This document shows, in pieces, positions 46,009 to 58,320 of a stretch of 64,000 nucleotides of DNA; position 1 is the stretch's first letter, and each line of letters starts with the position of its first letter. A program made the position numbers and the translations under genes. The stretch covers positions 19,054,159 to 19,118,158 of the forward strand of contig OX393580.1 in assembly GCA_947652605.1 (NCBI GenBank). Reading direction: 5' to 3'. The stretch is from Elmis aenea. Lineage: Eukaryota; Arthropoda; Insecta; Coleoptera; Elmidae. The notes under the pieces were generated by a model that saw only the letters and a program-made list of their open reading frames with translations, searched no databases and had not been told where the DNA came from.

Positions 46009-48206
46009 TCATAAATTTTTACGTAATTTGCCTTCTATACTTACATAGTACCCGTCCTGTTTGACTGCTACGGGCTTAACGATTGCAGCAGGTGCTTTCA
46101 GAACTGGACCTGAGCTTACATAACCTCCGGTGGCGGCGATTCCGATAGCGGGCGCGGCGTGTACTGTTGAAACGACAGGGGCAACTGCGGCTATGCCGTG
46201 TCCAGCGGAGTAACCGATGCCGGATGTACCGAAACCAGCGCTTGAATAACCTCCAGAGTAACCTCCAGAGTAACCACCAGAATAACCTCCTCCTAAACCT
46301 CCAGAAATACCGGCTGAATGGGAATATCCGCCGATAGCTGGGGCTGCGTAACCGACGGCAACAGGTGCTGCAGCTATGTTAACAGTAGGACCAGAGAAGG
46401 AAGAATAAGAAGAACCAGAGGAGTAACCGCCTGCGCCGGCATAACCGCCTCCGCCGGAATAACCTCCATGTCCTGCGGTATAAACAGGAGCCACGGCGAT
46501 AGCAGGAGTAGCGACTTTAACGACAGCAGGAGCCGCGTAGCTTTGAATGCCGCCAGAATAACCACCGAAACCGGCCCCTCCAGAATAAGAACCGCCATAT
46601 GCGTTTCCTGCTGAATATCCTGCTGAGAGAACAGGTGTTGCGTATGTAGAGACTAATGCAGGGCTGGCAAGGGAAACTTGAGGACGTGGAGCTGATACTC
46701 TATATTTAGCAGCGCCGGAATAAGAAGATAAACCTTCGGTTACAGCGTAATTTTGGGCAGCGACTTTTGGAGCGGCGTAAACAATGCCTGCAGCTGGGAG
46801 TGCTGCTCCATATGAACCACCGATTGACCCGCCTTGGTATGCTGAACCTTGATTATAACCTCCTGCAGAGGCATATCCTAAAGAAACCCCCTTACTTATG
46901 GTAACAGCTGGGGTGGTTAATACAGCAGGAGCGGCATAACCGACTAAACCTGCGCCATAGCCGATGTTGGCAGAATGACCGATTCCTCCGCCTCCCGCTA
47001 AATAATTTAAGCCTCCGGCGTTACCGGCTCCGTAACGAACGCCGCCTGCATAACCCCCTTGTAAACCGTAACCAATACCACTGGAATAACCGATGTTACC
47101 GGCATAACCGCTCTGTAATCCATGACCGATATTACTGGCATAACCGCCTTGTGCACCATAACCGATTCCACCGGAATAACCACCTTGTAGTCCTCCATAA
47201 CCTCCGCCAGAGCCTCCGCCATAACCGCCGCTACCAGCGTAACCACCTAACAAACCGAGGTTACCACCGGAATAGCCAGAACTGGCATAACCAGCGCCGC
47301 CAGAATAACCTGCAGAGTAACCGCCTGAATAACCGCCATGACCGCCACTAACATACCCGCCCGATGGAGCGATTCCCAAAGCTAATGCTTTAGCATCGCC
47401 ACAGTTTCTTATCAGGTCTGGGTCTTCTAAAGCCCTGATTGATAGGAAGTTGGCTAGCAACCAAAAAGTAGCCTGCAAAAAAGCAAAAGTAAAAATTGAC
47501 GTAATTTTAAACATACAAAAAAACAGTTGCATGGAAATTTATGGTTTATTTAAGCGATTCATAAAAAAAAACAACTACATATTTCATTCGATTCTTTTAA
47601 GTTAGCAATTTCAAAACGGTTTCACAGCTGAATGCTGCTTCGCTTGCTTTCTGTGATACTTAATTTTGGAAACGTAAGACATGTTTAATTAAACACATTA
47701 ATTTATAAGTTAGGTGAATGATTACATTTTGAAATTTGCCAGTAATAACCATATATTTCATATTTTTTAAATAGTTTGATTGATCTTTGAAAAAGGGTAA
47801 GCTTTAAAACAGATAAAAACATCTTAGTTTTCGTTACTTAGTTTTGGAAAAAGTCCTATTATTGTAAAAGTTCTTTAATGTTTTGTAATTACGAATATTT
47901 TGTAAAATTATCATCTAAGTTTCAAAATTCGCATCTCTTAATCGGTTAAGTTTTATTAACAAACAAAATTAAAAACATTGCTTCAAAGAAGAGCCGAGAG
48001 TTTCGAAATTCGTCAAGAATTTCTTCAAAAGGTTCTTGTTAAAAAATTTTGCAACTTATTTATACTTCATAAATGAATCACTCAAATAATAATTTAAGTA
48101 TTCACAAAAATTTACATCGTTTTTCACTAAACAAAACACTTCACTGTCTTATACTTCCAAAATCACTAAAACAATTGACACTGTGACTTACCAAATAATT
48201 CATCAT
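46009..48206 (-). CDS. Glycine-rich cuticular protein, two exons
   Basis: This is a secreted structural protein of the exoskeleton. Exon 1 encodes MMNYL (48206-48192) and ends at GTAAGT. Exon 2 starts at 47472 after TTTTTTGCAG and runs to TAA at 46009, giving about 492 residues. The signal peptide is split by the intron (MMNYL/ATFWLLANFLSIRA), as in most insect cuticle genes. The mature part begins LEDPDLIRNCGDAKALALGI. It then consists almost entirely of GYSGG, GGYAG, GYG and IGYG repeats with interspersed AAPA/AAPAV motifs typical of hard cuticle, and ends KQDGYYVSIEGKLRKNL. No RR domain is present. A second perfect donor (GTAAGTATAG) lies inside the last codons at about 46050, so an alternative 3' exon is possible. 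Minus-strand TATAAAAG lies about 75 bp upstream of the ATG. Confidence 0.93.
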
Positions 48207-48249
48207 GATGATCAACGATTGGCGACCAAAAAGTCGCACGTTTAAACTA

Positions 48250-48290
48250 AACTACTGGTATGTTTTAAGTTACTTCTCGCTTTTATACTA
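48250..48290 (-). promoter_or_regulatory. TATA core promoter of the glycine-rich cuticle gene
   Basis: TATAAAAG runs from 48287 to 48280 on the minus strand. Transcription should begin near 48255, where CCAGTAG resembles an initiator, leaving a ~50-nt leader before the paired ATG ATG at 48206. Confidence 0.75.
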
Positions 48291-48329
48291 GACCATTGGT
48301 CCAGATCTGATAGCTCATGTCCAATCCAT

Positions 48330-50262
48330 CCAGTCAGTGCAATACACAAACCGAAAATCACTTTCACTAACAACGAACCTCATAAGTATATGTTTGGGTC
48401 ACTCCCAAATGTCCGTTTTATGATATACTTGTACCCAGAGAAAGGTGCATAAAAGGGTTATATTTATATTTATTTACATCGAGATAAATACGGACTGTCA
48501 TTGCTAAAAATTAAAATTTGCATTTTTTTTAAAATTTTCGAAAATATTTTCCAGTGCCCCCGGCGTTTTCGATACAGTGCCGTTGCTCAACTTCTTGGTT
48601 TATTTGCATACATTAAAGGCAATTACACTATCGTTTTATCACGCAAATATTCGAAAAACTGTACAAAACTGCATTTTTGCGAAGTTTTCGTCCCCCGGAG
48701 TTTTGTAAGCGGACATGTAATTGTAGTTATTTGGCGTTTTTAACAGATTAATTTGTACACGAGATATCCATTAGCGGTATCGCTTGAATTTTCGATGTGA
48801 TTTTTAAAGTTTTATGTAACATTAAGCAAAATGTTCCCATTATTTTCACATGCCTGATATAAGAGCGAACATTAATAAATTTGTATCAGTGTTATTTATC
48901 TGCAAATGATAATTTTGTTTGTAAATGTTTGGTGAAATTAATTAAAACTTGTTAAATTAACAATAAACTTTCAAAAGTAATTATATAAAAGTTTTGCTTT
49001 TAGCTAAAAATAAAGTTGTGAAGTTATTTGCATTCATTTGGAATATTTGACTGAAATGGGTCTTATTTTTAAACCTGCAACACTCGTTTAAAAAAAATTA
49101 TTGATATTTTGTTGCTGTATATTTATTTTAATTATTAAAAGATGTTTCTAACTTAGAGTCTAAATTTTGACTCATAATAGAACGCTTAAGCTTAAGACTT
49201 TATGTTTTATTTCTTTTATATTTTGGAAGCTTTAAACCCGTGTTTAACATCAATGCAGACTTTTAATCATCCTGTATATAAAAACATAAAGATGTGTAAA
49301 TAAAATTCACTTTTTTTTTCAAAGAATCTCTTATCGTAATGCATAACCAGTTTTACAAATTTATAAAATTAATTGGACTTGTGATTTACGTTATATGAAA
49401 AAGCCAAAGAAAAAAATAACCAACACATCAAAACATTTATTACTACAAGAAAACGCTTTTCTAAAATCCAAAACTGGGTCATTAATGAACACCTTGTACA
49501 AGACAAAAGATTTTTTAAACCCTTCAAAATCCAATTGAAATTCCATCATTACTGGAACCAAATTTCTATAAATGAATTTTTGACTTATTTAAGCCATTCC
49601 TTATAATTTTGAAAGTATAAACTTAACTAAACTATAGAAAAACTGTCATTAATAATAAATATGAAAACACGCTACTAAAGGGACAATAGCCTTGAAACAG
49701 AACGATTTTCTTTAAAAAGAGGGTAGATACATAAATAAGATTAGCGCTTCTTTAGTTAAACTTATATAAATGAATATTTCTGTAAATAATTTATTTGATA
49801 ATAAGCGATATTTATGATACGTTTTAATCATACACCACGATAACTTCAAACTATGACATAGGTATTTCAGCATGTCACATTATTCAAAACTTGTTATGTA
49901 CTTTTTTTATTATCCTTAGGTGTTGCAATAACTTGTTAATGTATGGAAATATCGATTTTTATACCTCATTTTGTAAATTGTGGGCATAGACAACGTTTCG
50001 AAATAAATTGTGAACAATCGATTAAAAGTTTATCTTTGATCTGATTTCGATTAAGCTTGATAAAGATTAAAATAAATTTGCCCAAATAAAACAATAATAG
50101 TAGTTTAAATAGTCAGTAAAACGTTTAAAATTCTATTGAAATAAATTGAAGTAACTTGGGAGTGTATGTAGTGCACCACATTCTGGGCATTTGGTATTTA
50201 AAAAAGCTCCTAAACTGTCTATTCTCAACATTTTTGGATTTAATACTTTCCTCTATACTTAG
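48330..50262. other. No gene seen
   Basis: AT-rich upstream region of the cuticle gene. The 80-codon frame at 48501-48743 has no supporting features. Confidence 0.45.
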
Positions 50263-52132
50263 TATAGAGTGGTCCAATTCGATTAGATTAAATGGGCATC
50301 TCGCTTAATATACAGCGTCATTCAAAAAATCTGCAACAAATGGAAAAGTTTTTTATTATCGATTTCTCAGAAAATTTTATTCTTGATAAAAGTTGGTGCA
50401 TGGTCTAAAATTAATATTAAGATGAAAAAAAGTTCAATGAAAAGTCATAGGACACTAGATTTTTTAAATATTCGCAAGAGTAAAGTGCATTTATTTTAAG
50501 AAATATAAAAGAATTTTATGGGAAAGAGTTATTCAGAATCTAAAAATAAGGTAGAATTAATATTTTGACGGTCAAATTCCAATTTTTATTTTTTAAGAAA
50601 TTTTAAGCACTTTACTGTTGGGAATATTTAAAAAATCGCTAAAATCTAGCGTCCCATGACTTTATATTAAACTTTTTTGTATCTTATAATAAGTTTTATC
50701 AGGAATAAAATTTTCTGAAAAATCGTTAATAAAACACTTTTTCACTTGTTGCACTTTTTAAATTTTAAAATTTCTTAAAAAATAAAAATTGGAATTTGAC
50801 TGTCAAAATTTAAATCTAGCCTTATTTTTAGATTCTAAATAACTCTTTCCCATACATGTTTTTTGTATCTTAAAATAAGGGCATTTCAATCTTGCGAATA
50901 TTTTAAAAATCACTAAAATCTAGTGTCCTATGACTTTTTATTAAACTTTCATCTGAATATTAGTTTTAGACCATGCAACAACTTTGATCAAGAATAACAT
51001 TTTCTAAGAAAACAATAATAAAAAACTTTTCATTTGTTGCAGACTTTTTGAATGACGCTGTAGGTAGAGAAACGGTTAAATTACCAAAAATGTGCAGTCA
51101 AAATATTTTATCATTTACGGTTTTTGAGTAAAATTTTTTGTATTATTATAATGCGTCATATCTCCGTTATTGTTGTAAATATCAAGAAAAATAATTAAGA
51201 TTATTTTTAATTTTTTTGTGAAATTCGATTAAACTAAAAAAAAAATTAAGCTCGCCGTTAAAAAATTATGACACAAACTTACCTTTTTTTTTTTAAATTG
51301 AAGCTATAGTTGGCTATGACCTATTTAAATTCTTTATTTTTTTCTCATTTCAAATATATAACGGTTGATGTAGCTATTTTCAATAATACGCAAGTTGCGA
51401 AGGTTTTTTTTTTTTTTTTTAAGGAAAATAAAGTACTGAAAACAAAAAAAAAGGTGTAAAACTTTTAAAATTCATGTGGTTGAGATAAACATAAATATTT
51501 AAATAGGAGTATGAGATAACAATAATATAGTCAGAATCAGCAGTTATGTAGTACATTGTTGTTTATCATTTGTTCAAATATTTATAAGGTTTATCTCAAC
51601 AACAAATTAAAAAACCTTCGTAACCTGTACCACATGAGTTTTAAAGGTTTTACACCTTGTTTTTTTTTGTTTTTACAGCCTACTATTTTTTCTTTAAAAG
51701 AAAAACTAAAAAACCTTTGTAACTTGCGTATTATTGAAAATAACTACATCAACCCTTATGTATTTATTTAGAATGAGAAATGAGAAAAATAGGGGATTTA
51801 AATAGGTCATAGCCAACAAGCCAACCATAGCCTCCATTTAAAAAAGGTATGTTTATGTCATAACTTTTTAACGTCTAGCGGATTTTTATCATCGATTTTT
51901 ACATGCAAATAATATAATCACCACAAATTGTTTGGATTTTTACAACAATAACGGAGAAATTACAAAAAAACACTTTTTTTCCAATAACTTAAAAACCAAA
52001 AATGATAAAATATTTTTGAAAACGGTTCTCGGTATTTCTCGAAAAACTGCACATTTTTGGTAATTTAACTGTTTTTCTATTTTGAATATAAAGGGAGATA
52101 CCCATGTAATCCCATAAAATTGGACCAACCGT
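50263..52132. mobile_element. Long-inverted-repeat element, outer (AGAGTGGTCCAATT ends)
   Basis: TATAGAGTGGTCCAATT…GGGCATCTCGC at the left is the inverse of GGGAGATACCCATGTAATCC …ATTGGACCAACCGTA at the right. Inner pairs also match inverted, for example ATAGTTGGCTATGACCTATT with AATAGGTCATAGCC, and AATAATACGCAAGTT with AACTTGCGTATTATT. A second foldback element (50313-51060) is inserted next to the left end. The ends are approximate. Confidence 0.75.
50313..51060. mobile_element. Foldback MITE, CAGCGTCATTCAAAAA ends
   Basis: The termini CAGCGTCATTCAAAAAATCT and the inverse AGACTTTTTGAATGACGCTG are flanked by TA on each side. The arms of about 350 bp are inverse copies (TCATAGGACACTAGATTTT with AAATCTAGTGTCCTATGA, and so on). 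The element is inserted within 50263-52132. Confidence 0.88.
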
Positions 52133-53865
52133 ACTTATCTGTCAAATACAAATACAAATCAATTGTAATTTAAATCATTACCTTATTTTAAAGTTATTGC
52201 AGTTGATTGAACTAATTGTACGTTATAAATACATAAAGGCTTTATTAAAAAATGGATTGCCATTTTTCTAAGAAGAATGCTTATCGAAAACAATCTATAC
52301 CAGTTTGTCAAAAGAATACTTTTTTATATACGTTTCCAAATAAATCGTTAAGGTTCGGATAAAAGGATAAAGCGATAAAGGTATCAAAACTGGTAAAGAT
52401 TTTTTTCCAGAGCCAAATCTTTTCATAAAAATGTTAAGTAATTTCGTAATGAACATTGTGTATATTTATATTTAAAGGCAATTACTTAAATAATTCAAGC
52501 ATTTATCATATATTATTTGCATACTGTTTTCCTCGCAGGTTTGCCAAAAAAACATATTTTTTTTAGAAATCCTACTATGTTTTTACGTCCGCCTTTTTTC
52601 TATCGTCTAAATTTGTTATAAAACTATCAAGAACCGGTTAGTTGACGCTATTAATTTTAATAAAGGTAATTAACTAGGAATTTATTATTTGGTAAGCTGC
52701 TATTTTGCACCTAATTACTCGTAACCATAAAATTAGTCACATGAGAAAAAAATGCTTCATTAACTTAATCGTGATATATTGTGTTTATAAATATCATATT
52801 CTTTGTTGCTATTTAATTAATGCTCTTATTCAATATGTTTTATTTTTTGGTTTAATAGCCGAGGGATTTAATGTCATAATATTATAACGATTTTCTCTTT
52901 TAAAATTTATTTTTATATCTACACAATCATTTTATACCAGCAATTATCAATGTTTGATTAATTGGTAAAGAAAATGTTTTAAAAACTCTATAAAAATACA
53001 GGAATTGACCCAAGCAAATAAGTTACTGTAGTGTGGAACAGCTTATTGTATCATTTGTTTAGCCAAAGAAGACTAAATTCAGTGCTGTCAATTTTTTATA
53101 AATAAATTCCTGGTTAAATTTGAACGTTCCTTGTACAACAGTCATATCAATCGATTCTTAACTAATAGTTCTAGTATTTCTGTACTTTATTAGTCATTAT
53201 GAAACTTTATTTGATTGCATGTGTGAACTTTATTATTTTATTATTGATTGATACAAATCAGGGCGTTACGTTAAAAACTATTTGGCGCTTAGATTTTTAT
53301 TGTTATTATCATTGAAAGTTTTCGACAAAAATTGCAACATTGATATGATTTACATATTATTCGAATAATACGAATGTAAGCTTGTTATGAAACTGAAAAT
53401 GGTTTATTTTTATTTAAGAGGCTCTGGGCTAGCGTTTAAAATGTTTCGAATATTTCGCATTTCGATACGTTGAAATATTGTTGCCAATAATAAAAAATGT
53501 AGTTTTCGGGCTACATTCAGACAGTGTTTTATTTAAGGTGCAAAATTATGAGATAAGATTAGCTGGTTGTTTATAGATGTGTTTTATACATCTGGCAAAG
53601 TGAAAAGGGCACAGTAATCATTTAAGGTACCGTACAATGGGACGATAGTCAATTTTAAACTTATACAAAAAATAATGGTGAAAGTACATAAAAATTGTTT
53701 TGGAGTTAAATATTGTGTGTGATTTGTTTTTTTTAATAATACGATTGGAAATGATAAACATTGTAACTCAAAAATAATATGGGTAGATGATAATCTTCGC
53801 TCCGAATGTGGTAGGGTTGATGACATGTGTTTTGCTTCATAAAAATATCATACATGAAGAAAAAC
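52133..53865. other. No gene seen
   Basis: AT-rich, with nothing recognised on either strand. Confidence 0.45.
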
Positions 53866-54646
53866 CGTGTCCAGAACATTCTTCGCCCACAATTCTTCGC
53901 CCACAATTCTTCGCCCACAATTCTTCGCCCACAATTCTTCGCCCACAATTCTTCGCCCACAATTCTTCGCCCACAATTCTTCGCCCACAATTCTTCGCCC
54001 ACAAGTCTTCGCCCACAATTCTTCACCCACAATTCCTCGCCCACAATTCTTCGCCCAAAATTCTTCGCCCACAATTCTTCGCCCACAATTCTTCGCCCAC
54101 AATTCTTCGCCCACAATTCTTCGCCCACAATTCTTCGCCCACAATTCTTCGCCCACAATTCTTCGCTTACAATTCTTCGCCCACAATTCTTCGCCCACAA
54201 TTCTTCACCCACAATTCTTCGCCTACACAATTCTTCGCCGCCACGATTTTTCGCTGCATACAAGCATATCACAAATGTTGTTTGTAAATGTGATTGTTTT
54301 TATTTAACGTAATTTTTACAGATTATTTTACATTATGCTAGGTTAGCTCAGGTTATGTTAAATTAATTTCACTTTTATTCATACTATAATAACATAAAGA
54401 AGATTAAAACATACGCTCTTTATGTAGCAATTTTTAAACATAATATTAAAAGAAGAAGTATTAATATACAAGAAACAACTTCAGGCTAATGTATAATAAT
54501 CCGTTAAAATTACGTTATAATTAAAAACAATCACATTTACAAATAAAATTTGTCATTTGAGTGTATGCGGCAAAAAATTGTGGTGGCGAAGAATTGTGTG
54601 GGCGAAGAAATGTGGTTAAAGAATTGTGGAGGCTATTTCGGAACAC
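53866..54646. mobile_element. Foldback-type element A with 14-bp TTCGCCCACAATTC repeats
   Basis: The left end has about 25 tandem copies of the 14-bp unit TTCGCCCACAATTC (53878-54240). The right end has a few decayed inverse copies (54570-54640). The inner sequence next to each array (TGCATACAAGCATATCACAA) and a …ACAATCACATTTACAAA stretch is also inverted. The terminus CGTGTCCAGAACATTC resembles that of element B. Because 14 is not a multiple of 3, all frames of the array stay open. The long frames here are artefacts, not genes. Confidence 0.88.
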
Positions 54647-56272
54647 AAAAATTATAAAAAATTATAGTTATAAAATCGTTGTTACTTTAAACGAATTTTG
54701 AGTAATTTCATCAAAATGATCAACTTTTTACCTTTTTCCTTAAAAAAATAAGTTTTAGGACATTAAAACCAGTAATTGTTTAACACTAATCATTATTTTA
54801 ATGACATTTCAATCGATCCCATTCGCATATTCATAAAACAAGCTTAGTGAAAATTGGTAGTAACAAAATATGTGTTTTGATTTTTCCATGGAAATTTTAG
54901 TGTGATAAGTATTTTTACATTGAACTAGTTCCTAAAAGCAAAACCAGTGGGAAACATAATTTGATTAAATACACTTATAATCTGTAAAGTACCTACACGA
55001 AGTAGTCATTTCAATTAACAACAATTTATCTTTTCTTATTTATGTAAAGAAATTGCTGATTAAGCAAGTTTTGAATAAGCCACTTATTTTTCTATTACTT
55101 AACCTCTTGCAAAATAATTTTATCGGATTTTCAAAACTCCATGACGTAAATATGTTTATGTGTTGCAGATTTAATTTTGAAGGTGAATTTTATTGCTGTT
55201 TTTAAGGGCCAAGCGACCTTTAAAACTCGTAAAACCGTCTTTAAACTCAGTCTTTATTTACTCCCCATAATTAAACTTTTTTAAAACGTAACCCAACATT
55301 AACTGGAGAAATTTTAGTCATGTGTGTAATATAACTAGAACGCTTGCAAAAAAATCGTAAATGCATAATTATTTAAAGCCTAAAATCAATACCATTCTTC
55401 TTAAAAAGTTTCGGATAAGTAATAAAATTTTTTGCTCATAATTTTAGGACTTTTTCAAAACACATTCGCACGTGGTTAAAATTCCTAACGTGCTCGAAAA
55501 ATTGCTGTTCTACTAATTTCCTTTTACGATACGTAACACCACAATTTTTAACAAAGATTTATAACAAACTTAATCATTAATTCGTGCTGATAGAAAATCA
55601 ATCAATATTATATGTCAATATAATTACTTAATTACTCAAACTGGTAGGTCCCAATAGTCGTAAAACAGTCGCGAATATTTTCTAAATTATACGTTTCTTA
55701 TAAATTATGTACCATGAATTTTCTTTTCGTTGTAATACTACAGGCGTGCAAAAACTAAACAACAATTTATGGGGAATGTTCCTTGGCTACCGCAGTTGCA
55801 AGTTCTATTAACAGGATTTTTACTGTAGTAATTTATTAAATAAAAATAAGCTTGTGTGATATTAAATCTACATGTGTTTTTAGGTTACTTCATTTATACT
55901 GGTAATGAACTTGTTAGTAAGTGTGCTTAGTAACGGGTGATTAGCTGTTGAAAAACGCCGTTCCAGGTTGTGACTTCGTCAACGATGCATAACTAATAAA
56001 TTCTTAAGTCTCTATAAAATAACACACTTGACCTAGGTTTATATTGATGGACAAGGTCCTTTTTGTTTGTAAACGCAACTAGAGCCAATCATGCGTTAAG
56101 TTGTTAAAGTTCCATTACAACGAAATAATAAAGCAAGTGCTTTTAAACTACAAAGTAATTCTTCCCAAATACCGTAATATAATAAATAATGAATTCTCCA
56201 AATAGAATCGGTAAGATTTGTTGGTGATACAGTATGTGGTTAAAAGCGTTAAGAGATTATTATTTATTTTAT
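54647..56272. other. No gene seen
   Basis: AT-rich, with nothing recognised. Confidence 0.45.
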
Positions 56273-57500
56273 TTAGTCATGAGTCCTTCTACTGTTAGGT
56301 GTGGGACTGTTGAGTTGTTTTGTGCTGACTTTTTCCCATGTTTTTCTTTCTTGTGCTAGCCTTTTTATGTTTTTCCATTTGATGTTTCTATCCGCTGCTG
56401 CTTTTTTATCTTCGTCGTGCCAGTTTTTTTTTCGGTCTACCTCTTCGGTTTTTTCCCTGTGCTCTTGCTTCATATGCTTTTCTGGTTAACCTTTCTTCTT
56501 TTATCCTATAAATGTGACCCAATCATCCCAGCTGCCTTTCCTGTATTTAATTGTTCTCTATATGTTTCGTTTCTGATTCTATCTGTTTTGGTTTTTCCTT
56601 GTTTTTTTTTTAGAAATCTCATTTCTGCTGCATTCACTCGGCTACTATTTTTATTTGTGAGTGCCCACGTTTCACTTCCGTATAAAAGTGCCGGAGTTAC
56701 TACCTTTTTGACCACTTCCACTTTTGTTCGTTTTGGGACTGCTCTATTTGCAAAAAAAATTTGTTCTTAAACTGTTAAATATTCTTTCCACATTTCCTGT
56801 CCTTTCGCTTATTTCCTTGTCAATTCCTCTATTTTTCTTTTTGATCACTCCAAAATATTTAAAGCTTTGTACCTGTTCTAACCTAAGCCCATTTAAAGTG
56901 ATGCTATGCCCTTTGTTGTCTGTTGTAACGATCATAGTTTTAGTTTTTCCGGTATTTATTTTCATATTAAATTTTTCCAATTCCAGGTTTAGATTTTCTA
57001 AATTATGTTGGAGATTTTTTTCTGTTTCCGCGACTGAGACTAAGTCGTCTGCGAACATTAGCTCTGTTATGTTATTTTTTTCAATTTTCCAGTTGCCCAA
57101 GTGAAACGGTTTCATTTTTTGTTTTAATTCTTTAATAATTACCCCATCGATGACTACTGAGAATAATAATGGACTGAGCACGCATCCTTGTTTTAAGCCT
57201 TCTTTTGTTTCAAACTCTTCCGATTCTTCATTTTGTGTTTTTAAAATATTTACCGTTTTTTCGTACATCGCATTTATTATGTCGATTGTTTCTATTTCTA
57301 TTCCCTTCCTTCTTAGGCCCCTCCATCCGTCTTTTCTTTTGATTTTATCGTATGCTTTTTCCAAGTCTATAAAACATGAATGTATTTCCTTGTTTTTTGT
57401 TTAGCTCTTTTCTATTGTTTGTCTTAATATAAAGACTGGGTCTTGTGTACTCCTTCCTCTTCTAAAACCGTATTGGGATTCATTTAGTGTGCTTTCTATT
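56273..57500 (-). pseudogene. Non-LTR retrotransposon ORF2 fragment with reverse transcriptase
   Basis: Reading leftward: QYGFRRGRSTQDPVFILRQ, an in-frame TAA at about 57402, then LEKAYDKIKRKDGWRGL (57364), GLKQGCVLSPLLFSVVIDG, the catalytic LMFADDLVSVAETE box, KINTGKTKTMIV and FKYFGV. After a frameshift come VVTPALLYGSETWAL and RIRNE (56721-56506), and then a lysine-rich tail ending SRRTHD and TAA at 56273. The RT palm motifs including FADD are intact, but at least one stop and two frameshifts kill it. The 5' end (endonuclease) is missing. It is the same family as 17150-18960. The clade (RTE-like or similar) was not resolved. Confidence 0.88.
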
Positions 57501-57582
57501 TTAGCGGTAAGAGATAAAGAGTCCAATTACGTGATCGTCAATAATACCAGCCCATACATACATGCTAAAACGATGTTGAAAC

Positions 57583-57914
57583 CAGGGCTGCGGAGTCGGA
57601 AAAAAAAAAAGTCGACTCCGACTCCGACTCCGACTCCTGATAATTTTAATAGGTCGACTCCGACTCCGACTCCGACTACGGAAAAATTAAATACTAAGAC
57701 ATTTTATGGTGTGTAATATAAGAAAAAAAAAAATAAGTATAAAAAAATTATTTAACATTTGAGTTTTAATTTTGCGGCAAAGGACCACCTCGCAATTGTT
57801 TGTTGTACCCGGAGTCGGAGTCGGAGTCGGTACATTTTTTCCGACTCCGACTCCGACTCCACTGACCAGAAATTTCTCCTAAACTCCGACTCCGACTCCG
57901 ACTCCACAGCCCTG
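57583..57914. mobile_element. hAT-like MITE with GGAGTC/GACTCC repeats
   Basis: The ends are CAGGGCTGCGGAGTCGG and the inverse CCGACTCCACAGCCCTG. An exact 8-bp duplication, GTTGAAAC, is present (57575-57582 and 57915-57922). Runs of GACTCC form both subterminal zones. At 332 bp it has no coding capacity. Confidence 0.93.
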
Positions 57915-57986
57915 GTTGAAACCTGGCTTAAAGAAATGTATGTGAGTTTTACATTATTTTGTTCTTCTTTGTCGTCCCAAAACGTC

Positions 57987-58320
57987 CTAGATCATTAGCA
58001 TGATTTCCACTTGGTCAACTGCTTTTAGAAAAAGCGATCGTCTACTCCACTCACAGCATTGTTTTGTACTTTTAAACCATAACGTTCTTTTACATCCTGG
58101 TCCACGCTTTTCATCTTCTATTTCTTCCTGGATGATTATGGGTAGTAACTGGTTCTTGCTGCTTCTGATACCCTGGCCAAAATACTTAAGCTTTCTCTTT
58201 TTTTATACTGGTAAGTATTCCTTTTTGCCTGTTCAGCCTCCTCAACACTTCCACTTTGCCACTCCTTTCATCCATGATGTTTGTTTAATTTTACGATAGG
58301 CCCACATTGTAATATTTAAT
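57987..58320 (-). pseudogene. C-terminal fragment of another non-LTR ORF2
   Basis: On the minus strand: MWAYRKIKQTSWMKGV (58307 onward), stops, then KKRKLKYFGQGIRSSKNQLL, EEIEDEKRGPGCKRTLWFK and FLKAVDQVEIMLMI, ending TAG at 57989-57987. This matches the known MW-WRR--KI-W-D-V…RK--Y-GH-MR…GKRGPGR-R-SWL C-terminus common in insect non-LTR elements. It is a different family from the one at 56273-57500, and it is broken. Confidence 0.75.

Noticed and set aside
46318..47351. Open frames on both strands inside the glycine-rich cuticle gene (for example 46318-46614 plus, 46374-46598 minus, 47007-47246 minus, 47151-47351 plus)
   Set aside because: They are shadows of the repetitive GYSGG coding sequence in other frames.
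53877..54240. Regular short repeats, possible CRISPR-like array
   Set aside because: The units are contiguous 14-mers without spacers, in an animal nuclear genome. They are a transposon subrepeat.
53733..54312. Long repetitive frames of 116-179 codons on both strands
   Set aside because: They come from a 14-bp tandem array that keeps all frames open. There is no coding support.
56417..57104. Plus-strand hydrophobic frames (117 and 126 codons)
   Set aside because: They are antisense to the reverse-transcriptase ORF at 56273-57500.
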